Under the pieces are notes generated by a model that searched no databases, was not told where the DNA came from, and was given only the letters and a program-made list of their open reading frames with translations. From NCBI RefSeq assembly GCF_036324505.1, contig NC_086363.1:1177946-1241945 (forward strand): a stretch of 64,000 bases of DNA, given 5' to 3'. This stretch comes from Eleginops maclovinus (taxonomy: Eukaryota; Chordata; Actinopteri; Perciformes; Eleginopidae). The translations under genes were made by a program, and so were the position numbers. Shown here one piece after another: positions 21,579 to 34,189 of this stretch (its first letter is position 1; every line of letters starts with the position of its first letter).

Positions 21579-23285
21579 TGTAAAGCAAAATGACATAAGT
21601 TCATAGAGCAGTTTCAGTTTGTCCAGACCAGTCAACGCTCAGTGCAAAGAGTAAAAAGAAATTCACAGTATTCTGCAGATATCAACTTTTGGGGAAGACA
21701 AAGAAAAAAGACTCAAAACTAAAAACCTCATAGAAAGTCAAGTTTTGGGAAAATAGATTCATACTGTGAATATCACGTCCAAAAAGTCTGAGTAAAGTTT
21801 GTCTAAAATGTTGGATTTGGGAAAAGGTCAGGGTAGCATGTCTTAAAGATGACATAAGCATTTTGAAATATCAAAATATCAAAATATCATATTTTATGGG
21901 AAAAAATAAAAGTCATTTGATAGTTTGTCAAAAAGTTTGAATAAAAGTCACTTTATGAACCGGGGAAATACCAGAAAACATGGAAAAAGTCATTTTAAAA
22001 TACTGTTTTTATGTAGAGAAATATCAACATTATGGAATTAACGCAACTCGGAGAAAGTTTAATAAAAGTCAGATGAGGTAGGGCCCCCCCCCCGTCTCCC
22101 CTGCACTTCCCCCTCAGATATCCCCCCATTATCATGAGAAGCTGTAAACATGAGGTCAGCAGCAGCGTGGAAACATCCCATCATCCCATCATGCTGCTGG
22201 ATGACTTCATCAGAGAGGTGGGGTGGGGGGTGGGGGGACCCAGCTGCTGCGAGCCCCTCGTCATCGGTTTACTCAGTGTAAATAAAGCTGATTTATTGTT
22301 GAACACGCTGAAATAATCCCTGATTTTCTGGTGAAAGATGAGAAACAGCCAGCGTTTCAAAAGGTAATCAACGCTTCAGCTGCGGTGGGGGATTAGCACG
22401 AGGCTGCAATTAAAATAACAGCCTCATTTAGAGCTCAGTGATGGTTTGGTTCAGGGCTTTTTAGTCTCATTTATTTGGGTTCATAGCCTCCAACATGTAT
22501 AATAATGTTTAGCAATATTAGCCAGGAAGATTGCACCTTCTCCCCAAATGAAATAAAGATGCATCACTGAGACTCTATTTTTACTGCAGCTCATTCATTG
22601 TCTTCCATTTGAATCAACGGAACGTTTAAAACTTCAATATTTCAGTCATTTTCAAGCAAAAGCAGTCTGAAATGTGCAGGTTTATAACCCTTAATATGAG
22701 GGTTTGTATCAGAGATGACAGAACATTGATATATGTTCTGGACTGCTGGTGACTTTGGGGTTTCGCAGTTTCCACTTCTTTTATGTTAAAGCCTGACAGA
22801 GACCTGCAGGATCCCGTTCATCAAGAGGGTTTGTTGAACACTGCAGCCTCAACTTCCTCCCTCAAGAAATCCTCCCGAGATAACGTCTCTGATAACAGCA
22901 AAATGAGAAACATATCTGAGGTTTTATCTGATTATAATGAACTGTAATTGCCACCAGAGGAAATCTGATTAGCGACTGGAGGATCAGAGAGAGGACGCCC
23001 TGCAGCCCGGAGGACCTTCACATCCTGGTCTTTAAACAGCATATCATTAATGAAAGGGAACTCGTAGCCCCCGTCCAACACCAGTAACCTGAGTCTAAAA
23101 TCAGCTCCATAATCTGATGTCTCCGGCTGCTCAGAGGAGCTTTACTCCACAGAGTTTCATTTAGCTCCTAACTCTGAACACTCCGGCACAGTTTGCCGGC
23201 TTGTTTACAGAAAATATTCGTCGAAATAAAACCTCTAAACGTCTTATCATTCGCCTCTGATAGGGTCTCTGCTGGACCAGCATCT
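21579..23285. other. Intergenic, nothing recognised
   Basis: Bases 21640-22080 have degenerate repetition (AAAAGTC, ATATCAA, GGGAAA motifs) without a clear unit. No gene seen. Confidence 0.45.
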
Positions 23286-23299
23286 CTTAGTGGTTAGAC

Positions 23300-23635
23300 A
23301 AGACCACCTTAACCCAGACCAGGACCAGGACCAGGACCAGGACCAGGACCAGGACCAGGACCAGGACCAGGACCAGGACCAGGACCAGGACCAAGACCAA
23401 GACTTTCAGAGTTCGAGGTTGAGTCAAGGCCAAGACTTTAGGAGGCCAAGACCGAGTCAAAACCAAGACCAAGACCAGTGTGAATCCAACTCTTCATAAT
23501 GCACTTACAATGAAACTCAAACCGCACAGATTTCAACAACCAAATTGACATAACATCTCGAGTCCTACAGGTCCGAGACCGAGACCGGACCAAGACCTTT
23601 AACCAAGACCGGTCTCGAGTACTTCAACTCTACTG
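23300..23635. repeat. GACCAG/GACCAA-type simple repeat, second locus
   Basis: (CCAGGA)n at 23317-23392 flanked by CAAGACTTTCAGAGTTCGAG and CCGAGTCAAAACCAAGACC. Same family as 4420-4872, but the expanded hexamer here is GACCAG instead of GACCAA. Confidence 0.8.
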
Positions 23636-23639
23636 ACAG

Positions 23640-25930
23640 CCACAGCAAACAGGAGTAAAGAGTCCTTTAGCTGCGTTTTCTACAAAGATAAAGTGGAATT
23701 ATGTCGACTATAAGGGTATTAAAGTTTCCTCCAACAGGGGAGAGAACTCTGACTGATGAGATCAGAGACGCTATAAGTTGAGGCCAAATATCAAGGCTCA
23801 AGATTTAAAATGTGCATTACAGGGCTGCATGAGTAACTAGAGCAATGTTGGGTTTAATACTGTAGGTGCAAAGTCCAGCCTGTATGCTGCAGACTTTAAG
23901 AGGATCTGTTGTGCCTCCTGTTTCCTCCTCCTGCAGCCCTGTCATTGTAATCATGATGAAGTTGTAACGACAAAAAACTTCAATTCAAGAAAAGAGCACC
24001 TTAGTGAAACTGCTTGTGACCGACACGCCACAACCCCAAAAGATCCCAAACATTTATGAAAGCGTCCTGTCACACGGGACAGAAAAAGCAGCTAACTGTG
24101 AGTCTGAGGCGTCTGACTGTCTGTCTGTGGTCCTCTGATGAGCAGGTGGAGAACAGTGGGGTTTGCTTCCTGAAACGTGATCCTAAACACCGTGCAGAGT
24201 CCCTGCAGAGCGGCGGGTCATCATGCCTCTGTGTTTGCAGGAGCTCGCGTGCCTCCCTCTCACTTCAGCAGAACAATAAGCACCCTCTTCAGAGGAGCGA
24301 CGCCTCGTCTGTCAGCCCGTGATGGATGGGGTTCCTCGGCTGCACAGAAGCAGCCCAAATGATCTGGAACACATGGAGAACCGCTTAATGATGCCTCGCT
24401 GCTCCGACAGAGAGTCTGAACCAGAGGTGATGTCATGGAAACATGGTGCTGCACCAGAGGGACAAACAGCAACACACAAGGCATCAGGATTTATGGAGTG
24501 TGAGGAAGGATGGGGGGGGATTAGTGGAGTCAGACAGAGAGTGCAGATGGGTCAGGACAGCAGATCAGTGTGAGGATATTTCATGAAGACATGATCTCAT
24601 TGGCTGATCAGCTAAAGGAGTCCAGAAAACGTGTTTAAGCCTCAATCCCTGGCTTACAAATAACACCAGTAAGTGGATTTAGATTGCTTAAAATAAGTGG
24701 AAATTTCCCCTTCTGGTAAGAAAAGAACAACTCCACAAGCTTCAAATCAAAGGTGTGTTATTTTAATAAAGAGCATTTAGCAGAATCAGGTCCAGCTGGA
24801 GGCCAGATAACCTGCACAACCTATGTCCTACAGGATCTGACCTGATCAAACATTAGACCAGACTCTTAAAGGGGAGGAAGAAGGGGGACAGCCAATCAAA
24901 TTCTACATTACAGGATACTCAAACAAAGGGAGGGGGGAAAGGGGGAGATCAATCAAGGGACACAGGCAGACTGCATACAATGAAGAGCTGACATCACAGA
25001 GACACAGCCAGTTGTCTCCGTCTCAGCTGATGCTAATTCAAACTGTGAGTAAGTCTTACATGCTAATTTAAATTTACAGTGACATGTATGTAATTAAATG
25101 GGACTATTATAAATGTATGTGATAATAAGGGCTTTTAATTGCTTTAAATCAAACACATTGAGGGTTTGGTTCAGTGGGTTTGAGTCTGATCCGTTTAGGT
25201 TTATCCTCCAAAATGTGTAATAATGTTTCAAAACATTTAGCAGGAAGGTTGCATACTCTGGCCAAAGGCATTACTGAGACTACTACAGCTATGTTTCAGT
25301 GGGTTTCAGGGAAGAGATGCCTGAAATGAGAAGGTGTATTCCCATAAATATGAGGACATGACAGTAAATCACTACTTTTGTTTATTTCTTAAGTTAAGAA
25401 AATACAAATGAAAAGGTAAACACAATAACCCTTAAAAGGTGATTTAATATCTGCAGTTTTACCCTCAACACTTCACAGGGAAGTCCTTGAATCAGAGCTG
25501 ATGATGAACGGGACTCTTCCAGGGACCATGATTCTCTTTATAGATGATTTGAAGAGTATGTCCCGTGAGAGTGACGACACCTCACATAAATGCTGAGTCA
25601 GCTTCATGTCTGAGGCATGTTTAAAATAGTCTTCAACGAGGGGCTGAAGCTTCGTTTACTCCCAGTAGAAGACCAGTTGTGTTTCCAAAGCCGGGGTGAT
25701 TTGTGAGTGTGAATCAGAGGGTCAGGGAGAGGAGCGTGGGGGGGTAATGATGTGTGAGAGGCACCGTAAATGAACGCGCAGACGTGAGTCGCCTCGGAAA
25801 CATAAGCACAGACACTCTCCAGGAAAACTGAGAGCAGAGAAACCTCCACGCTGATGAGGTCATCACTCAGGAGCGCTGAGTCAGGAGCAGCTGCTGAAGA
25901 ATGGGGGGGTTACATCATTTTTGGCCCAAA
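23640..25930. other. Intergenic, no gene supported
   Basis: Bases 24056-24573 have overlapping open frames of 60-90 codons in a locally GC-rich stretch, but no domain or consistent splice pattern. The rest is featureless. Confidence 0.4.
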
Positions 25931-25932
25931 AA

Positions 25933-26245
25933 GGATTCAGAATCAGAATCAGGGTTATTGCGACACATACAAGGAATCTGGAGGTTAGATAAAGAAGATC
26001 AAGATTAAAAAAGGACCATAAAGCATTAAACAGTTATAAAGAATGCGACAAATAATCTGGATAATTTGCACCTTTATGCAAAATGCTCCGTCTGCAAGCG
26101 TGCACAGGTCATCCACTTCATACCAAAATGTATTATTCAGAATAATCTGCCGTGCTTTCATATTGTATTCACTTTTTGTACCTTTTGTACTTTTTGCTGT
26201 TTGAAATCGTTATATATTTGCTCATTTTTCACAAATTGATGGATC
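25933..26245. repeat. Dispersed repeat, copy 1 of a local pair
   Basis: Starts with TTCAGAATCAGAATCAGGGT and CGACACATACAAGGAATCTG, a common fish repeat start. The part from 26047 (GCGACAAATAATCTGGATAA) to 26245 is collinear with 27728-27945. Confidence 0.6.
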
Positions 26246-26489
26246 TTTTGCAGCCAGCATCTAAAAGAAATGGGGGTTTACAGAAAGCAGGTAAACACAT
26301 AGAGGAATTTGCTTTGGTGTTGAGCTGAGTTAAAGAAAATGAAACCTTAGTAACTAAACAGAACTAAAATTCAAATGATGCAATATGTACCTGATCAATA
26401 TGGATACAGAAACTCCATTAAGATATGACAAACGACTCCAGGCCGGATTACATTGCTTTATAGTGAACACTGTGTAAGAGACATGGAAA

Positions 26490-26575
26490 TTAAAGAGGCC
26501 CTAATCTGCCTTTTGGGGCGTCCTTTTCCATGGGTTTTAGTGCATGTCAATGGTCTGCAAAGGATGTAAATCTTA
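26490..26575 (+). mobile_element. TTAA-MITE-like element, 5' fragment
   Basis: Intact 5' end TTAAAGAGGCCCTAATCTGC followed by TTAGTGCATGTCAATGGTCT. Truncated after about 85 bp. Confidence 0.7.
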
Positions 26576-26734
26576 GTTGTTGTAATAATTGAATTAGCAG
26601 AAACATACCCTGTGATGCTTTAGTTACCTTTTATTATATAGTGTTTCATCCATTTTTCACAAATACAGGGAAGGTAAAAGTCCCATGTTCACACGGCAGT
26701 CTGTAGGGTATCCGGTTCAGGTCTTGATCGAACC

Positions 26735-26870
26735 AGTTAGGACTGGTGGAGAGGTGTCGGTTCACCTCCTGGTCCCTGGGCTAGGACGGGTTACATGCAG
26801 AGGTTGACTTTCGCTGTGTGCATGAACATGTGAGCCAAATAAGAGGGTTTCATCCTCCAATTCTTCTCTG
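26735..26870. repeat. Retroposon-like dispersed repeat, fragment
   Basis: Contains GGACGGGTTACATGCAGAGG and AAATAAGAGGGTTTCATCCT, shared with 42783-42925 and related to 29645-29880. Confidence 0.5.
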
Positions 26871-27727
26871 CTTTACATGTCACATGCAAAGTAGTGTAGC
26901 ACAGTTTGAGAGTAAAGCAGCAAATCATTTAGGCTCTTGAATCGTGAGTTATTGATCTATAAGATCATCGCCTTACATTCGTTCACCACGGGACAATCAG
27001 TGTTCTTCCTCTGCATCTCTTCAGCTAGATTCTAACTTCAGTTTCTGCTTTCTCCCTCGTCACATTGAAACGTCTCGGCCTCGGTGAGAGCAGCTCAGAT
27101 TTCTCTGCAGGTCTTCTGACTTCTCGTTGGCTGATCTGCAGCTGATCTTAACCGCATTAAAGTGCAGAAACCTGAGGAGATGTTTCTCTGCAGGCGGTTT
27201 TATTCCACTGATAAAGGAGCTCTCAGACTCCCAAATGAATAATTCAGGATGCATGTGTGGAAAACTGCTTCACCTCCAGCTCATGATGAAAGAATATTCT
27301 GGATTTACCGGAGAGATGAGGCTCTGGAACGCTCCTTTAATCAACTTTTGGGAGGTTTACTCAACCTGGATCTGATGCGAAACTAAAAAAACACACAGAA
27401 TTTCTGATACATGTTGTATTTCTTTTGGACCGTAACGTTTTTGATATTAAAAGCTTTTATGTTTTTAATAAGTGGTGCAGCTGCTGGATGTCTCCGCGCT
27501 GTTCACACATTGTTGATGACTCAGCCTGCTGTCAGACGCTGAGGTCATGTGAGCGTTTATCTCAGAAGTGTGATGAGAGATAATGAGCCGCAGATCAGAC
27601 AGGAAGAGTCCAGAATAAACTTCAATTCACTGTTATTGTACGACACGTTTCTGTGCATAAATGCAACTGCAGTCCCTTATCGCCCAAACATCACGGAGCT
27701 GAATACAGTTCACATTTTATGGAGACA

Positions 27728-27945
27728 GTGCGACAAATGCTGTGGATAATTTGCACATTTCTGCAAAATTCTCCGTCTTTTAACGTGCACAGGTGTTCCA
27801 GTTTGTATTCAAATGTATTTTTCAGAATATTTCCATCATGCTTTATGTTGTATTCACTTATTGCACCTTTTTTGTACATTTTTCTTATTTTAAATCACTT
27901 GAAAACGTTCTATATTTGCACATTTTTCACAAATGAATCCCTCTT
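27728..27945. repeat. Dispersed repeat, copy 2 of a local pair
   Basis: Direct copy of 26047-26245: shares GGATAATTTGCAC, TTGTATTCACTT, TATATTTGC and CATTTTTCACAAAT in order. Confidence 0.65.
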
Positions 27946-27949
27946 TCTG

Positions 27950-29640
27950 CGTCTAAGTATGCCCCATTATGCACCACAGCAAACCCCTTCAAAGCTCCAC
28001 ATCAGCTCCTATAAAAGTTGATATGAATAATTAATGAGCTTTTCATGGCTTTGTTTTTATTCTTATTCCCAGATGGAATGTGGTTAAAGTGGTGACATGT
28101 TTGTGTTGTTTTCCGTGCACTGATTTAATGTGATGAAGTCACCTCTGGAAACACGGTGTGTGTTAATGCATTGTGACAGATTCACTGAGAGGAACAGCCT
28201 CTAACAAATCATGAAGAATGGCCCGACTGAAGATAAATGTCAAAACAAATCTACTTTTACTACCCGTGGAAAGATCTTTAAAGCACAGAGACATGAAAGC
28301 CAGCATGTTGTTTTTATTAAATATCTCTAAAAATATCAAATAAAAACACTTGCATTTTGGTACGGACACACATGGTCCCCAGAGCATCAATCCTGATGAT
28401 CAAGGTTTTTGAAAAACGTCTTCATTTATTGATCCAAAGAAGATACAAGCAGTAGCATTTAACCTCACTGAGTGGATGATTGGTGAGTCTTCCCTTTACA
28501 CTTAAATTATGTTTATCCTTCCATCTGTACATTTCTTATTCTTATTTCTGTTTGTTCTGCTTCATGTTGTATTTTGCTGCTGCAACTGAAACAGTTCCCA
28601 GTTTGGGATGAACACATATTTCTGATTCTGAAACAGTCTGGTTCAGGGTCCACCAACCGCCTGAGAAACTGGAAGCATTTGTTATAATCATAATTCTCAT
28701 TTTAGACTGAATTATTTGTGGGTTTGAGACCAAGATACACATAGTATTATCAGTTAGAGGAGAAGGAACCCTTTCAATGTTTTTTCATTGGAGAATAAAC
28801 TCTGTATCAATAGAACCTGAATAAAATGAAGACAAACATCAGGAACCATCTGTTGAAAACATGTTCGGTGTCATTTCATCTCCCATCAATATCAGGTTTA
28901 CTGCTATCCTGCTGGATCATTTAGAGAGAAACGCCCTCAATTTCAGTCTTTGCAGACCCTTTACATGCACTGAAACCCATAGGACACACTACAGGAGAGG
29001 GACGCGTTTAATATACCTGAGAGAACACAGTCATAAAGGGGGGGGGGGGGGGGGGGTCGTAACATGTTTCTCTTTAGCTAAATGAATGTGTGTTTGGGCG
29101 AGGGTGAGATAAGGACAGGGACTGGAAGCACACACACACACACACCCACACACACGATACCAGCAAATATGTATCTGAAGTTTGACCCTATATGGCTCCG
29201 AACACTGACCCATTTCCCACCATGACTCGTACAACGCTGAGGTTTTATGGTCTGTGGATCTGGGAACCATCGTGACTCACTGACGGATAGTTTCTCCCCT
29301 GACCCCCGAGTGAAGCATGTAGGGGTAAAGCCACACACTGTAAATAAAAGCCCTGTTTGATGTCTTCCCATCCCTCTCTAAATATAAACCCAATGATGGC
29401 ACTGGTTGGACCCACTGGAAGACATGGCAGAGTACCGATAATGAAACACATTCCAGAGCTGGTTAAAACATGAGTGCTTTACATTCCCTGACAGTAGATC
29501 TGAAATAGTGTGAGGTCTTAAGAGGCTGAAAAACGATCCCATGCATCCGTCTCACGTGGGCTGGATTAATGCAATGCTCTCGTTCTAAATGGTCTTTTAA
29601 TTCTTTGATATTTGGTCATTTCTGTATTGTTTTGTTTGTT
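27950..29640. other. Intergenic, mostly featureless
   Basis: Contains an inverted MITE fragment (28944-29006), a G tract (29038-29056) and a short interrupted (CA)n (29131-29155). No gene seen. Confidence 0.45.
28944..29006 (-). mobile_element. TTAA-MITE-like element, inverted fragment
   Basis: Contains TTTGCAGACCCTTTACATGC and ACTGAAACCCATAGGACACA, the reverse complement of the 5' quarter of the family. Confidence 0.65.
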
Positions 29641-29644
29641 TTAT

Positions 29645-29880
29645 TAAGATTAAGATTAAGATTCAACTTTATTGTCATTGCACAGAGTACAAGTACTAGG
29701 ACAACGAAATGCGGTCTCTGCATTTGACCCATCCTAGTGTTAGGAGCAGTGGGCTGCCATTATGTACGGCGCCCGGGGAGCAGTGTAGGTAACCAGTGTC
29801 TTGCTCAGGGACACCACGGTGGCACTTGGTCTTTCGGGGACTTGAACTGGTGACCTTCCAGTTCCAAGGCCAAGCCCCCT
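29645..29880. repeat. Retroposon-like dispersed fish repeat
   Basis: Starts with a short (AAGATT)n tract, then CAACTTTATTGTCATTGCAC, AGGACAACGAAATGC, GCGCCCGGGGAGCAGTG and a CTTGCTCAGGGACACCACGG segment. This is a familiar teleost repeat; SINE versus LINE-tail is not decided. Confidence 0.6.
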
Positions 29881-30355
29881 ATGGACTATTTGACCATCTT
29901 AGTTGCACAATTTAAATTGGTGTTTAAATCATTTGATATTAATTATTAGATTTCTGTTCTTTGTGTTTGACTTGTGTTTTTATTTTATTTGTATTCACTC
30001 ATTTAATACGTATATAGGTAAGAATTAAAATCCAAACATAGAATAAAATAAAAAGGAATACAAAAAGTTTCATGTTTAAACATCAGAAGTCAAAATCCAC
30101 GCTGTACTAATCATTCATTGATGCAGGATTTTACTGCTTATTTCTTATGAGCTTCTTTTTAGTTAACTACATACAGTATTTAGTAACTTCAGAACTAATG
30201 TTCGACTGAACTTTGAGCTGGCTTTGGTGAAGTGTGACTTTGGGAATGGAGACGTTAATCAAACAACAATTCCAGGACTTAGACCGCACCATTTAGCAAC
30301 ACTCTCCTCCTCTATCAGTCCTCTAAACTACTCTGCAGAGTTAATATGAAGATCA

Positions 30356-30441
<86 letters not shown>
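30356..30441. repeat. (CA)n microsatellite
   Basis: About 43 pure dinucleotides. A second (CA)n tract follows after about 97 bp. Confidence 0.97.
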
Positions 30442-30443
<2 letters not shown>

Positions 30444-30535
30444 TCACTTCAGCTCTGCTGTTATTTACCGAGCAGATAAACATGTTCTCTGTGCTCCATG
30501 TGTGCAGGCCTGTTGACACGACTCACTCAAACCCT

Positions 30536-30537
<2 letters not shown>

Positions 30538-30631
<94 letters not shown>
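30538..30631. repeat. (CA)n microsatellite
   Basis: About 47 pure dinucleotides, same orientation as the tract at 30356. Confidence 0.97.
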
Positions 30632-30632
<1 letters not shown>

Positions 30633-30634
30633 CA

Positions 30635-32365
30635 TGTCAGTTTAGACAGAGAGAGACGGATGGACAAACCACACACACGTTTGTATCTCTCTGCTTGTAA
30701 ATATGTTCCATCAACTTGTCAAAGCTGCTTTCAGTTCCCGCCTACATTTCCCAGAAGGCCGAGGGTCTCCCACTGAGACATGTGTGGCCTTCAAGGTCGC
30801 TGTGTTTACTGTTTATCCAGAGAGGACATCTTAACTTCCCGCTCATGTGGTGTACATACGTTGGACAGGAAAGTGCACGGGTATAGCTTAACCACGATGT
30901 GTGGAGAACTCATGGTGACATTTGTGAGGCTGCCTGCAGTTTTACTGGCCTGACTTTGTGACTTTTATTAGAGAACGGGCAGCAAGAAGCAAAAACAAGG
31001 ACTCCAGCCAACATGTACTGTATGTGCATGTATGTTAAAACAAGGTCTACAACTCTAGATTTAAGAGGTCATTTTATTTATTTGAAGCAGCGGGGATCAC
31101 TCAGTGCAGTTTATCACAACGTGGAGTGAAGTGACAATTGCAGAAAAGTGGTTAACTGAGCTTAAAGTGCTTTTTGTGGTTGGTTTAATCCTGTTTTGTG
31201 GAGCTGTAATTGAGACATAAACAGAAGAAAAGCTGCAGTTGCAATGAGCCTGATGGCGCTTAAAAAGGGTATTATGGATCAATTAGGGAGCATTTGAAAT
31301 GAATCTCCAAGAATGGCCTTCTAAACAATATTTAGAGCGTTCCCGTGAAACCTAATTTTCCTCTGAAACCAGACTGATTTATTCAGCTGGTTGCTTCCCA
31401 ACAAGCTGGGAGCTACTCACTTTAGACGAAAATTATCAAAGTTGCATTCATATAGGTCACAGTATTAAATACAGTTTTCCCAGTGCATACTCAGATCTTG
31501 TACTAGAGTAAAAGTTTCATCTGTTCACCACCTCAAACTAAGTTCCACTACGGTATGGGTGCAGTACCACTTCCCACCGCTAATACCAATTACCTTTATA
31601 TCTATAGCACGCCTAGGGGGCGCTGTTTCACACTTTAAGGGCTAAAGAAAAAACGTAATTTTAAAAAGTGTTTTTGGAGAATCTGATGAAACATTCAAGG
31701 ACGTGTTCAGACAAAAACATGTTGTTGTGTTGTTGAAGGAAACTATGCTTATATATTTATTTAATTAAAAAAAGGAACATTTAAATTATATTTTTGTAAG
31801 AAAGAAAATATTTCTACAGATATTTTTTAACTACTTTGTCCAAAATCCAAATCTCATATTTCACTTCAATAATTTTGTTGGTGAAATGCATCTTGGGAGT
31901 TGTAGTTTACTTCCTTACTTCTTTTTTTTGTGTTTGCACGTTTATTTTTTAATTTTTCTATAAAAGATTCAGGTATTTTCTAACATAAGTTTCCATTTTC
32001 TGTACTATGGGTTCAACCAGGAGTGTTTTATACTCCTCAAACAGCTGTCAGTCAACGTCTCCCCACCCTCACAAACCCCCAGAATAAGCCTTTTCCCAGG
32101 TCATGTATGTGAGTTTATTCTCTTTGCTGTTCCCATGTGGAAGCTGTTTCCTGACGCTGACAGACAGAGACTCAGGCACTCTTACAGTCAACACGACCAA
32201 AGCATTTCCCATCTTCCTTTTATCTTCACACACAATTTCCTTTCCTCCTTTTATTAATTTAACTCACATTAGCACCCACCCTCAGAGCCCTCTTATATTA
32301 TCTGTAGTCTAATTTCAACAAGAGTTCCTCACGTGGAAACACTTCCGACATGTGCGACATGTGAT
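30635..32365. other. Intergenic, nothing recognised
   Basis: No repeat family or exon pattern identified on either strand. Confidence 0.4.
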
Positions 32366-32369
32366 CCAG

Positions 32370-32498
<129 letters not shown>

Positions 32499-32793
32499 AG
32501 CACCTGTGGCACACATGGAGATCCCAGACAGACGTTTACTCATCCTGCTGTTGTTTGATAGAAGAGGTTATGGTGGCAATGTGTTTACTCGATCCGATTC
32601 GGGTTGAATTCTTCCTGCGAGTTCCCCACAAACGAGTTCTTCTGTCCTCAAACACATCCCTGCGCAGAGAGAGGAAGCCCTGAAATGACTCAGATCTTCA
32701 AACCAGGTGTTTTTGTTCATCCCTGTGTCAAATGTGGAAGATTACACGAAATGTCTCAGAGCAACACCTTTTTTTTTGAGAGGATTTAAAAGC

Positions 32794-33345
32794 TTTAAGG
32801 GCCCAAATTTACTTTTTGGGGATTTTAGTAAGAAGAAGTGTCTGTCATATTTCCACACAAACCCACTTCATTTGTTGAGTAACTTCCCTGATTGATGATA
32901 GTGACATCACTATGGTACGCTCCATACGCTTCTATTGGCTTGCTCCAACACAAGGGGTGGGACTTATACTACGACAGAGCCAGCCAGCTAACCAATCACA
33001 GCAGACTGGGCTCTGGTTTCAGACAGAGGGTGAAAAGAGGAGCTGCGGCACAGACAGTATGAGAAACATAAAGAGCTTTCTGAACATTAAAGCATGGACA
33101 CATGTCCCAGGAGAGACACAGAGCGTGGAGACATGTCCCAGTAGAGACACAGAGCATGGAGACATGTCCCAGGAGAGACACAGAGCATGGAGACATGTCC
33201 CAGGAGAGACACAGAGCATGGAGACATGTCCCAGGAGAGACACAGAGCATGGAGACATGTCCCAGAGAGACACAGAGCGTGGAGACATGTCCCAGGGGAG
33301 ACAGTGAGAAGGTTTCTGGGAAATTGAAGCTCAAAAGGTTTAATC
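32794..33345 (+). mobile_element. TTAA-MITE-like element containing a 31-bp minisatellite
   Basis: Starts TTAAGGGCCCAAATTTACTT, continues with GTGACATCACTATGGTACGC, CCAGCTAACCAATCACAGCA, GGTTTCAGACAGAGGGTGAA and GAACATTAAAGCATGGACAC. At that point the sequence runs into the 31-bp array (33095-33303), which replaces the native segment. The 3' terminus is unclear. Confidence 0.65.
33095..33303 (+). repeat. 31-bp minisatellite, short array (about 6.6 units)
   Basis: Unit core ACATGTCCCAGGAGAGACAC then AGAGCATGGAG. One unit lacks 2 bp. Same unit as the larger inverted array at 45944-46718. Confidence 0.95.
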
Positions 33346-33629
33346 CCACAGTTTGAACATGACAGAAACCAGACCTCCCCCAGTATATTTGGTCAGCAGG
33401 ATGTCTTCATAACAAACTCAAAGTCAGTCTTTGAGGAACATTTTTTGACTGTCAGCAAATTCCATAAAAACACGCGAACCAGCTCCGAGCATGACGAGCA
33501 CCAAATGTTATCCGTGACTAAAAAAAGGTCAGTTCGTTCTGTTCCAGCTGCCAAGATCAGAACTGCTGATAATGCAATGGCACTTTATCGTTCCTGCTCC
33601 TCTTGTCTCTTGGCCCCACCCTTTGTCTT

Positions 33630-33960
33630 TCTTGTATGTTTTCATTTATTTTAATGCATTTTTGTTTTTGTTCAATTTACTTTTCCTTTTAGTTTTATTT
33701 AAAATGTGTATTTAGATGTTTTTGTTTATTTCATTGACTTTATCTTTTATTATATATTTTTGAATTTTATTTTTTATATGGATTTATTTCTTAAATTTTA
33801 CTTTAATTTGATTATTTTACCTTTTTATTTAAATATTAAGTTTATGAATTTATTTCCCCTAACCTTTTATTTCTATTACATTTTTATTTGCTATTTTATT
33901 GTTTTATTTAATTTCATTAATGTATTCGTGGAATTTATTTATTTGCCAATAAAAGGTTGA
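33630..33960. other. T-rich low-complexity stretch
   Basis: Very T-rich; the Phe/Ile/Tyr-rich open frame at 33706-33960 reflects composition only. Confidence 0.7.
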
Positions 33961-34014
33961 TAAAGCTTCTTTGCAAAGAGATAGCAGGTACTCTTAAACC
34001 AGAAGTAACACATA

Positions 34015-34188
34015 GGGTTAGGGTTGGAAGGGTTAGGGTTAGGGTTGGAAGGGTTAGGGTTAGGGTTGGAAGGGTTAGGGTCAGGGTTGGAAGGGTTAGG
34101 GTTAGGGTTGGAAGAGTTAGGGTTAGGGTTAGAGTTGGAAGGGTTAGGGTCAGGGTTGGAAGGGTTAGGGTTAGGGTTAGGAAAGGTG
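34015..34188 (+). repeat. Interstitial telomere-like array
   Basis: TTAGGG repeats broken regularly by GGTTGGAAGG, giving a unit of about 22 bp (two TTAGGG plus TTGGAAGGG), with a few point changes (TCAGGG, TTAGAG). The G-rich strand is the + strand. Confidence 0.93.
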
Positions 34189-34189
34189 G

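Noticed and set aside
24056..24573. Overlapping + strand frames in a GC-rich stretch
   Set aside because: No domain, no consistent splice signals, and the frames overlap in different phases.
33706..33960. 84-codon hydrophobic frame (possible membrane protein)
   Set aside because: T-rich low-complexity DNA gives Phe/Ile/Tyr/Leu by composition.
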